Source: Allacma fusca (Eukaryota; Arthropoda; Collembola; Symphypleona; Sminthuridae). Taken from it: 64,000 nucleotides of DNA. The translations under genes and the position numbers were made by a program. Under the pieces are notes generated by a model. That model saw nothing but the letters and a program-made list of their open reading frames with translations, was not told the DNA's origin and did not search any database. Location: positions 13,684,539 through 13,748,538 of the forward strand of contig OX359250.1 of NCBI GenBank assembly GCA_947179485.1, written 5' to 3'. Each line of letters begins with the position of its first letter. Position 1 is the stretch's first letter. Positions 23,705-34,400 of this stretch are shown piece by piece.

Positions 23705-24147
23705 GTCGGTACAATGAAGATTAATTTGTAGAAATATTTAAAATCCAGTTTAAGATGAAAATGAGTGAAAACCAGTCAAAGTAGCAAACTCAACTCGAGT
23801 CGATACTCTTTTTCACGAAAGGAAAAGATTCGCGCGATGCGAAATGCATCGACATTAGAATCATTGCAGTGTGCGTCATTTTAATAATGTTTTAACCATT
23901 CAAATGAATAAGTCATTTTGGCTATTGTGTTTTTAATTAATTATTTATTTTAATCAGTTTAATACCAGTTGGTTTGAAAAATTTATTCTCAATAGTACTC
24001 AAGGGACCCGATAAGGACCTGGAATAGATTTCATCAAAGGCTAGTGAACACTGCAAGCCTTTACAAAGGCAGTCTTGAGCATCTGAGCATAGAGTTTCGT
24101 CGTGGAAATGCATTAAGTTATAGAACGGCTGGTATGGCATAGCGAGG
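23705..24147. mobile_element. Truncated copy of the 1298-4694 MULE-like element (right half)
   Basis: Matches 4205-4640 of the complete element in the same orientation. Shared blocks include AAAGATTCGCGCGA, ATGCATCGA, TTGCAGTGTG, TACTCAAGGGACC and GGCTGGTATGGCATAGCGAG. It stops abruptly at 24147, about 50 bp short of the expected terminus, where unrelated sequence and then the 24170-24208 repeat begin. Confidence 0.8.
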
Positions 24148-24208
24148 AAGATTACGACAAGTGCTTGGAAGTGTGGGTGCTGGGATATGTGGGTGCTAAG
24201 TCCATTCT

Positions 24209-25609
24209 TATGGCATTTAGGGTGGTTCAAAAGTTCATTACTGATGAGGATATGTATTTTGTATGGCCATATTTGCAATCAATTAACTTCAAGATATGGA
24301 CAAATTACATAACATATACTTTAACTTTACCATCCCCACCCCCCGGGTTATTATATTTACGTATTAAATACAACCGTGATATTCGGATGTAAGCCTCTAT
24401 TCTTTTTTGTGCCGTGTTGTATATATGGTCATTCATTGGTAATGGTAGGTTAGAGAAGCCAACGTATAGTGCACACAAATACTAAAATTAAACGGCAAAA
24501 AAAGCTGAATGATAAGTTGCTTTACCCCCTTAAGTTCTAGTTTGTATAAAATTACTATTGAATTAAATTATAATGTAATAATTCTTCGAATAACAAAAAT
24601 AGTGTTATATTATTTAGCGGCCGAAAAATAAAAACAAGAAGATTATACTATTACATTTTCATTAATAATTTTGATATTGCCATGAGAATGAAAAAGCATA
24701 TTATTTAGTTGCATCAATAATAAATAAAACACTCTACTGCAATGGTAGTTATAAGTTTGCAGTAGCAAAAATAATAATAAAATTGGAACATGCTCAAACT
24801 GCTTTCAGTCTCAATTAAATGTTTCCAATTTTAATTCAGCAAAAGTAAATTTTTACAATAGCAATAGATTGTATCACTGTAGTTTTGTCTCATTGATGGA
24901 ACATTTTGCTTTCTTCCCTAATTCCCCCAATTGTATTGTTACCTTCTTCTGTGTGTCTTTCTTCTTTCAGGTTTAAATGTGTGTACTTATATTACGATGA
25001 AATACCCTTGAAGTTTTAATAACATTGCCGTTTAGTATTCCTATAGGTACTTACGTTCCCATGCATATTTTTAATAAGGCTTAAAAATCTGCCCTTACAG
25101 AACTCTATCAAGTGCATGCATCTCACTTTGGAAAGTGCTGTATTTTAAAATTGATTTTTTTAACATCGTATCATTGACAATTGCTGGGATGGGGGACTGT
25201 GCAAAACAATAAATTGTGTTACCGAAATCTGGATGCATAGAAGCGTAAGTATAAATAAGTGTCAAATCCCTCACAGCATTCACTCATTGCTCATACTTTG
25301 GTAGTCGAAGGAATGAAAACTAGAGCAAGTCTAGCCACAGTGTCAATTAAATTATAAAAGCTGAGCTTGAAATTTATTCCTTGTGTGGTCGCTGGTTTAA
25401 TGCCGTAGTTTTTCTACACACGTATAGAATAAATGTTTATATGGATTTGAGCAGCTTCTGAAATTAATACAAAGAGATAATCAGTACAGGCTCATATGCC
25501 AAATATTTAGGCTTTTTTACTGCTGATAGATATTCCGTGAATAGGGTATTAATAATCTGACCTGAATTGCACCTTTTGTATAAGTTGTTCACTGGTTGAA
25601 TGTGATTAC
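24209..25609. other. No gene recognised
   Basis: AT-rich intergenic DNA with short frames only; no repeat boundary was identified. Confidence 0.4.
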
Positions 25610-26286
25610 ACCTCTAAACGCATAAAAGCTAAACGTATAACAGCTAAACGTATAAGCTCAATACGCATAATCAGCTAAACGTATAGGCTATCTAAAAGTA
25701 TAATCATCTATACGTATAGGGTATCTAAACGCATAATTACCTATACGTATAGGGTATCTAAACGCATAAGGTAGCAAAATATATAATAATGTACATGTAT
25801 ATATTGACATTCGTTTGAATAAGGCTAGTATTTTAATTCGGGGATCAAAACAATATTTAGCGTTCTACACATTCCCTTGCAGCAGCACCGTCGTTAAAGG
25901 GATCAAATTGTCTATTGTATATTAAACCCACGTCTACAAGTAATTTAAATAAAAGGAATATATACTAATATTTAATAATAATAGTCTAAGTACAGGCAAT
26001 GTGTTCAGGCAAGTCCTCTAACTCTAATAGTCCCAAGTAAGTAGCATTCTAACATTCTGTCAGTGCACTCACAATCAGTCGTGTAGTAACCATGCAGGGT
26101 TCCCACTTTTTTGAAACGTCATTCCGGTACAAAATATTTTTTAAACTTTTATGTATACATTATTCCTAATTGTATTTTTTAGGCTTTTTGGAATCTAATA
26201 ACATTTTCTTGTTTTCTGGTTCGTTTAAAAGAAAAAAAACGCAACATGAAAAGGGCATATTAAACCTGACTTGAAGCTCTGCCTTC

Positions 26287-27747
26287 CAGTGCTCGGACTG
26301 GGTACAGAAACCGTGTACCCGTACCCATACCCGTACCCGAATATCGGGTACTACAAAATGCTGTACCTATACCCGTACCCATACCCGAGTACCCGGGTAA
26401 ATTATTTCAGTACCCGTACCCGTACCTGAAAATACAATGTAGTACCTGTACCCACAATTTACCCGTACCCGTAATGTACCCAAAACCTGTACCCGTACCC
26501 GAGTATCTATTGTGTGTACCCGGGTATTACTCGGGTACTGGAAGTTAGGGCGATTTAATATCCCCGACGACATTAGCCTGTCCAGCTGAAAAATATTAAT
26601 TTGTCAATTTTTTGACCTCCATCAAAAGTATCCGGGATTTTGGGAATTTTCCCTAGGCGTTAAAGACATCCTATTTAAATTTTTTGCAAAAAATATTTAA
26701 GGCATTTTGTGGTTTTTTTAATAAACACTGACGAAATTCAAATCCTACTACCCCAAAATAATAACTTGCTGAATTAAATGAAATGTGTTCTCGCTAATTG
26801 GAATTGGGACGGATTCTTTAATACTAAACTCTCCATAACTTGCTTTTCAACTTGGAGAACAAGAAACATTTTTTTCCCGGCTAATCGTTTACTTAAGTTC
26901 TTTTAACATCAAAATTATCAAGATTAATCAAAGGGACTGAAATATAAATATTGCGTGCAAGGAATGATATTTTTCATTCTAAAATGTTATAAATATTCAC
27001 CTCAATAAATACTCAAAGTGTCATAACTACCCAGAATTGAAAATGCTCAAATTGCCTGCATAAAATCCTTTCCGTTTTCAAATGGGCAATCCTGGGTACT
27101 TGTAACGTTAAGAAATGGATCTGCTAATAAATGTATATTTATTCCGATCTTATCTCGTAATACGTCTTCAAATAATTGTAATGTTACGCTCCCAATGAAG
27201 CTAATTAAATTGAACCTCCCCCTTGAAATTCTTCGTTGATGAGCTTCACTATTTAAGTCGATAAACAGATGATTTCACTGACTCTATACACTCTATTTCT
27301 TTATTAGATTCCTTGGATGAATTATTACAAGCGTTAGATTGCAACTACCACGTAATCATAAATGAGACGAAGCCACTTGGCTCTGTCACTAACGGAAGTA
27401 TCTGTATACTACGAAATAAGCAACTCCACGGTTGGTAGGTCTTATTGTTAGCCATAGTAATCCATCCCATCAGGAATCCTTGAAGTACCCAAAAATACTC
27501 GGGTACAGCACCCATGGGTACAGGCATTTTACATAGTGATACCCGTACCCATTGGGTACTACCCGATTGCCACTGAGTGAGAACCCATACCCGTACCCGT
27601 ACCTGTACCCACTTTATTGCCTAAAATCAAGAGTACCCGGGCAGTACCCGCGTACTTGCGAGTACGCAACTTCTGTACCCGGGTAGTACCCATACCTGTA
27701 CCCGTACCCATTTACCCGAGTATTACCCGTACCCAGTCCGAGCACTG
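26287..27747. mobile_element. Non-autonomous hAT, GGGTACCC array family
   Basis: 1461 bp, ends CAGTGCTCGGACTGGGTAC / GTACCCAGTCCGAGCACTG, with a perfect duplication CTGCCTTC (26279-26286 and 27748-27755). Arrays of GTACCC/GGGTAC, including full GGGTACCC-type palindromes, occupy about 26300-26540 and 27490-27745. No transposase remains inside. Confidence 0.92.
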
Positions 27748-27749
27748 CT

Positions 27750-28420
27750 GCCTTCACAAGTTCCGTTGACATTACGTTTCTCTCTGATGTATAAACTTTC
27801 TTCATTAGGCTGAAAAACCATTCTGCAAACGCGTTGCTAACATTACTTCGACTTGAATTGACAGTACGAACGATACAAGCTTGAATAGTTCAGGACATTG
27901 TTCTTTCTTAAAAAACTCTCGCAAAAACCAGTTTCCACCAACCGATCTAATCACAACCAAAAACTCATAACTTTGACGTAGTAAGCAAAATTTATTGTAC
28001 AGCTTGTCCTCATTTAATTTAATACCGAGTTCACCGGCAAGATTTAGTAAGTAAGCCATGGATACTGAGGCTTCCTTTGATTTGGTGGGTTCAAACCCCC
28101 AGTCGGTGCAGCCAATCCAAATTATTGTAACTGATTGTGCTGAACATAAAGATTAATGCTTGCAACTTCTTTTTTTAATAACTTGTAAATCGTCTCCAGA
28201 TTTTTGGGTTTGAAAGGAATTCAAACCGTTTTTTAGTTTCAGCAGCTCCTTTCACTAGGTTTTCATGTTTGGAACTTTCCTTGTGAGATTTAAGAGACCC
28301 AAATCCTTCATACTTCACAGCGAAAGTCGTTTTAGACACTAAACACGTGGAAATTTGTTCATCTTTACCATTTCGACGTTACCAATTTTTGGTATTGCCA
28401 TCCTCTTTGCATTTAAAATT
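27750..28420 (-). pseudogene. hAT transposase remnant (zinc finger and hATC region)
   Basis: Minus strand, in order. At 28410-28240 a cysteine pair, an in-frame stop, then CLVSKTTFAVKYEGFGSLK with SHKESSKH fit the TTF/BED-like finger of one hAT transposase group. At 28059-27870 comes MAYLLNLAGELGIKLNED...ELFKLVSFVLSI. After a frame change near 27860 follows SNAFAEWFFSLMKK...ERNVMSTEL, an excellent match to the hATC dimerisation motif (S-N-x-x-x-E-R/W-x-F-S-x-M ... R-N). The catalytic core is deleted. The target duplication of the 26287-27747 element falls right after the hATC codons, so insertion removed the C-terminus. Confidence 0.8.
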
Positions 28421-29959
28421 GTAAAACGTGGACCTTTTTAATGATCTCCTCGGTCGAGTTCTATTCAAATCAGCTAAATACAAAAAAAAATTAGATTTCA
28501 TTATTTAAAAACACATTAAAAATGAGTATATGTACAACAACATGTATATTTACAAATTGTGAACTGTTCAAAACTGCATTATTTAATTGTTAATTAATTT
28601 TGAAATAACTTTGTGATTAATCAATAACACACCAAACCAAAAGACTGCATGCATTTCCTTCACATTCTTCACCACTTCTTTCACGACAACTACAGTAGAG
28701 CGTGCCATGACAATCAATGAGGCACGGACAATCCAATGTATTGTAGTATGCCAACAATATGCGTTAGAATGTAATTTTATTATGACTAATTTATTACAAA
28801 CAAAGTATATTTAAATTAATTATTGTTTACACAGCTCATTATATTTTGTCGGCAAAAGCAAAATCAGCTACTGCAATATAAGATGAAAACGCAAACGATT
28901 TCCTGCTGCTTAAACGATTTTATTACGTTTGTAATCGCATTTTTATGGTTTTATTAGTTTTATGTAGATGGCACACGATGCCCTCGTTTGAATTTTGTAG
29001 AAAGAAATATTTTATTTTTCTTAAAAACTCATAATTTTAATAACGTTTTGAGCTTGACATTTCCGGGACATTTACGTGTCGGGATAATTAGTGTCATTCC
29101 GGGACTGTCCTGGGCATTCCGGGACGTCTGGGAACCCTATCCATGCGTTAGTCCCTATCAGTCTCAGTCCTAGCAAAAATCTCAATCAGTCCATTATGTA
29201 TTTCGTATGCATTTAAGTCCAGAAGAGTACCACGTGTTGAGCATACACGTCTTCAAGGACTCGACTCAATGTCGACAATTTTATTAATTCTCGAACTCAC
29301 CAGTTGCAATAATTTTTTTACATTCAGTGTACTAGTTATTTGATAAATAATTATGGAAAGAAAAAGGTTTAGCACATATTGGCTAAAATTCTAAATAATG
29401 GAAAAAATACTGGTCGAATAATAAAAAATTTCCAGATTTTCCGAAAATGCCCGCAACTCAAATACTTTATCACGTTGTCAAACATTTCAGATCCTACAAC
29501 CTTAATTTTGGACAAAATTTTTCCCTTACCGCATTTCTTTTAATTTGGCTCCCGATAGAGTTTTTCGTCTTTTTTGTTTCATATTTTTGCTGGCGTCTCA
29601 AAATACAATACTATTACAGGGATCGTCTAATATATGTGCAAACTGTCATTGAAATTTTCTAGAACCAAGCGCCAAAATGACTTTTTTCAACAACTCTTTT
29701 TCTAACAGTTTTAGGATAATAACAAATATAATTTCGAATTTCCTTTGCAACACGTTTTTGACACCTGCATTTGCAAATATAAAGCTCTGCAAAACACCTA
29801 TTTTGATTGTAAGCTACACGAATTAAGTTAATGATCTTATTTATTTATTATCCTGCTTCAATGACGTCACCGGAGCCAAAAACGTAACGCAAGGTTTAAT
29901 TTTTTTAATATTCAGTTTTTTTTACGAACTAAACTTTACAGAAAATCGGGTCATCAATA

Positions 29960-30735
29960 TTTTCGGACTCACACCCGAACCCGTTCCCGAAATACTGGGA
30001 TCAGGTGCATAAAAACCCAGATTTTAAATATGCTTGAATCGTTCATCTCAAACCCGATCCCGAACCCGATATCAGATAAAATTTGCTCCCAATCCCGATC
30101 CCGAATCCCTTGAACCCGGACTCGTTCCCGGGACCAGTGCAGTTAGTGTAAATCAATTTTTTTCTTCATATTTTTATTGATTTAGCTATACTTATGCATG
30201 CGTACCATGCAACAATAGATTTAGGCACTATTTAAAATGGTCATCAAACTAAACGTCTGGTCTGCGTTGCCGAAAAAGCTGCCGGAAGACTGCTTAAACG
30301 ATTCCCACTATGAGTTTTACAATGACTTTCATCTTGCAAGTTAGAGTAGGCGGAAATCGCTACTATGCGATGCCAACTGACAATATGCGAAACAAGTCGC
30401 TTACGTAAAATTATTATCTCTTTAACGATGGAAGCCGTGCATGTTTTGTATTTTTTTCTCCGCTAGATGGATGCGTAGTTCCCGAGAACGTGAATCGTGT
30501 AACGGGTGTGGGAACGAAGATGTTCCCGGTTCCCGACGGGAACACAAATACCTTTATCAAGCTTGAACTCGTTCCCAAACCCGGTCCCGATCCCGAAATC
30601 CCGGGTCTGCTGAGCATGTTCCTGAACCTGGTCCCAAAGTATTTGGGAACATTAATTAGACACCCGAACTCGAACCCGTTCCCGATCCCGAACCCAATTC
30701 CCGGGTGTATCCCGATCCCAAAAGTAGCTCTACCG
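29960..30735. repeat. CCCGAACCCGTTCCCGATCCC arrays
   Basis: Two arrays (about 29965-30140 and 30480-30730) of CCCGA/CCCGT hexamer-like units, separated by ~330 bp. A possible hAT end, GGACCAGTG, lies at 30133. Most units in both arrays read in the same orientation and no matching target duplication was found, so this is a rearranged or partial element within the larger hAT. Confidence 0.6.
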
Positions 30736-31430
30736 GAAATATAGTCAGGCAAAAATCAGTAACTGGCGTAAATACTGATTTTTACGGGGTCATCAACCGC
30801 TCCTGATAAACAGTGGGATTCAAACTATTTGCGTGGGTTTTACCTGTACGCGTTGCCTGTACGTAGACTATTTTCCTTTTATTGAAATTACATGTAGACG
30901 TTGGTTGAATATGCATGAGACAATTTGGTCTCTTTAGCGACGATGGTCTTGCAAGGACATGTATTAAATGTACATGTAAATGATTTTAAATAACTTATGC
31001 GTTTGGCCGATTATACGTTTTTAAAGCCTATACGTTTAGACGATTATATGTTTAGATACCTTATAAGTATAGACGATTATGCGTTTAGATACCTTATTCG
31101 TTTAGCTGATTATGCGTATAACTCTATGCGTTTAGCTGTTCTACGTTTAGTTCTTTACGCGTTTAGCTAGGATACCAATTATGTACAACTGGAGTACGGC
31201 AATGTTGAGACTGCATGGGAACACCTGGAAATTCATTTGCATAATTTTAAACAGAGGAAAAAGAATTGAGTGAATATTATGAAAGCACTCATTAATTATT
31301 ATTCAAGGCCTGGCTTTCCTATACACAAGATTCATAGCTATTTTTCAATGTACTATCTTAATACATAATACACAGAGCCAGAAGTAATGTATACTAGAGC
31401 AAAAAAGTAAATTAGGTAAAGCTATTGAAA

Positions 31431-34400
31431 CTATATCACAATTGCTGTCATTCCCGTCAATCTATGAGGCATGCTGGCAATGCGGGAAGAAGACCGGTTC
31501 GTTTCTGTGTTGTAGATCTCGACGGTGTTGAGAGGCTCCATTGTGTCCGAACTGACGCCTCCCATTATGAGGAAGTGTTTTCCTTTGAAACAATTTTTAG
31601 AATTTATTTGAATTGTTTTAAGAGACAATTAATCAAATGAAATTTTTAAATAATAATTACAATAATAACAAATTACAAACAATTATTACGAGTTTAGTTT
31701 ATCTAATCAGCTCTAATAATTTTATAAAAGCAATTTAGTTCAAGCTCTAGAAATAAAATATAAAGTGCAATTTACCGATATTGACCATCGTATGTCCATG
31801 TCGGGGCTTCTTCAAAACGCCCACTGTTTCCCACTCACCATCCTCATAAACACAGACATCCTTCAAGCTCCGTGTACTGTCTTCCCTCCCCTCCCTCCCA
31901 GCCCCACCAACTAAATACAATTGGTCATAGTGACTTCCGAGCTGAGCATAACAGCGTCCAAACTCAAGGGGAATATCCCTTGTCCAAGTGTCATTTTGAG
32001 GCTCGTAGATAAAAACTTCACTTGCAATGGGTAACTTTGCCCCTTTCCCAACCCCACCAACCACGAATATACTATTGCCGAATTTTGAAACAGCCATGCT
32101 CATACATGGCATGGGTAAGGAAGAGAAGTTCTCCCAAATATCTTCCTCCACACGGTACCTCTCACAAGTTGAAAGAGCTTTACCAGAAATACCTTTCCCC
32201 CCGAAAGCATAAATGTTTCCTCGGAAGTTACAGAAGCCGAAATTTGTTCTGGGGATGTTCATGGGAGATAATTCTTTCCATTTACCATTCAAAGGATTCA
32301 AACTCCATGTTTTTCCTGAGGGCAGTTTCCTTCCGTGGGATGTTCCTTTCCTTGGATCATCGCCCCCAAAGATGTAAATCATATTTTGCTCAAAAACTAC
32401 TCCACAATGACTCCGGGGTTCAGGGAGACGGCCCAGATCACTCCAGGAATTGTTTTGAGGGTCAAACTGGTAAATACATTGAGAGTTGTTGCGTGAACTA
32501 TCGTAAGGCTCGATGGGATCCATTCCCCCAAAGAGCAGAACTACTTCACGACCCGGGATTAGTAATGCTTTGGTTCGCATTAAATCCAATGTCCGGTTTC
32601 GGTTCCCGGTTGCGATTTCGCGTTGAGAATTCGTCCTAAAATCTTCTACTCGCTTCCGGGTCAAATGTCCTCTGAAGTGGCATTGAATCCGAGTTGCTGC
32701 TTCGTGATGTTTTTCTAGATAGTCACCTTCGGGAGAAGCATAGTTGAATTCTGGGGTTTCTGGCTCCGGCTTAGAACAACACAAACTTGCGGGTACTTCA
32801 CATTCCATTTCCAGCAGCCCAGTGACAGTTTTTGTATTCTCTTTGAGCTTGGTTTGGAAAGTATCCTAAATACATTCTTGGTGTATTAATCTGAGGGGTG
32901 ATTTGACGTTTAGTATTTTGAAATTAAATTATTGGTTTTTGAAGAATCAAATACTTTGGCTGCTTCTTGGTCATTGTCACTGGCAAACTGATTGTGCTTC
33001 CTTTTGGAACTGGATCCGGGAGATTTTTCTTCAAATCTACGTATATTAAATAGTATATTAATTACTTAATCTGTAGGAGTATTAAAAATATCAGTTGATT
33101 ACTTTTCTTTTCTGGAGTCCCCACTCTTTCGAGATAATTGTGAAATTTTTGAAACAGATCTTCTGGATTTCTGAAAGCAATCATTTTCGGGAGGTGTTGT
33201 GCTGTCATTAGGTACACTTGGTTGAAAATCATCTTCAATGAAATCGGGATAGCCATCCACTGGCATCTTTGATGGTAATGGCTGCGCGAGGTGATAGAAA
33301 ATTAATATTCAGGTGTTAGAAATAAGAACAATACGCTTAACTTGTTTAACAGGTTAGTGTTTATTGCTACTGCAAAACGCACGAACAAAATAAGAGGAAA
33401 AAAATTCTCTTTAGAGGTTGAGGTTGAAGGAAATGTGAGAACTAGAAGTGTAAAACTAGATCGGGAAATGACACTTTCCTATTAAACCAATTTACGCTAA
33501 AACTTTGCAGAATACAAAACAATTTAATTTAACATGAAAAACTTTAAACAAATTGTTTTTCGGGGGAATGGGAGAAATCCAACATTCCATTTAACTCCAG
33601 ATTTTAATTATCTGACGTCATTTCAACCCAACTTTTTCGACAACTGGCTTAACATTAGACATGCGAAAGTTAAATTTTTCAGTGACTTACAATCATGTCA
33701 GCTGAATCCAGGTTGTACCTTGGACGGGGAGCGCTGACCTTGCTCCAGTCAACCCATTTGTTAAACTCTCCTGGTCGAGTTTTGTAGTTTTCTCGCAGTA
33801 TGGAAAATCTGTCCAGAACTTCCAGCAATTGGTCATTCATGTCACAGTCATACATAGACATTTGTACGTTGCATAAGATTGTGTTAAAAGAAATTCTGCG
33901 TAATTACTTAGCACAGTGCAAGCGTAAACTTACGTTAGCCCATCTTGTAGCATCTTCTTAATTTCTGGAATGCAGTAGATTTTGCAATAATCAGGAGTAT
34001 TAGCAGCTTCAGCACAATGCTGAATTTGTGTGAGTTGCAGGGGAGACAATAAACCAAACCGAACGCAGTGCATTACAACGATGGCGAATTCAGAGCGGAC
34101 GTTCCAGTCATAAAGTAACCATCGAAGCGCCGTATCATAGATTTGTAGCTCGCTATATATGTGTCATAGTAAATGTTTATCACTAAGGTATTTAAAAATT
34201 TATGTTGTTTGTATTTATACCTTTGTATCTTCACTTCGTCTGAATCAATGAGGGTCATTAATTCCTGCGGACCTTCAAAACGTATGAAAAGCGTTGTTAA
34301 TTTTTAAAATGTTGGTACGATGATTTACATAGTACTGTATGTGAATTTTTCATGTCTAACCTAATTTCAAAAATTGTTTCGATTTGTAAACCATAGGAAA

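Larger units (their letters stand above)
16709..24208. mobile_element. 7.5-kb inverted-repeat-bracketed segment with PHD gene and satellite
   Basis: A 38-bp sequence AGAATGGACTTAGCACCCAC... (16709-16746) recurs as its reverse complement, with one extra C, at 24170-24208. Between them lie a 17-copy tandem array, a PHD-finger gene whose last exon resembles transposase N-terminal modules, and a MULE-like MITE. The layout suggests a composite or decayed DNA transposon. I found no convincing target duplication, and the right repeat directly follows a truncated MULE-like arm (23705-24147), so chance juxtaposition is possible. Confidence 0.4.
25610..31169. mobile_element. Large degraded hAT, CTAAACGYATA array family
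   Basis: Left array 25610-25775 and right array 30990-31169 are made of TAAACG / CGTTTA / TACGTA half-sites. The right one is inverted relative to the left (CTAAACGCATAAA... against ...TTTACGCGTTTAG). A hAT transposase remnant (28420-27750, minus) lies between them, which supports a single ancient autonomous element. Flanking 8-mers are only partly alike (ATTACACC / AGGATACC), so the exact ends are inferred. A younger hAT (26287-27747) has inserted into the transposase 3' end. Confidence 0.55.

Noticed and set aside
26290-27750. Telomere-like or simple-sequence DNA (TACCCGTACCC)
   Set aside because: The arrays are paired, bounded by exact hAT ends and an 8-bp duplication, so they are transposon ends, not telomeric DNA.
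28075-28115. Possible tRNA: GGTTCAAACCCCC resembling a B box
   Set aside because: No A box, acceptor stem or cloverleaf can be formed with the flanks on either strand, and it lies in hAT transposase-related sequence.
32022-32639. 205-codon plus-strand frame
   Set aside because: Antisense shadow of the kelch propeller exon; composition not protein-like.
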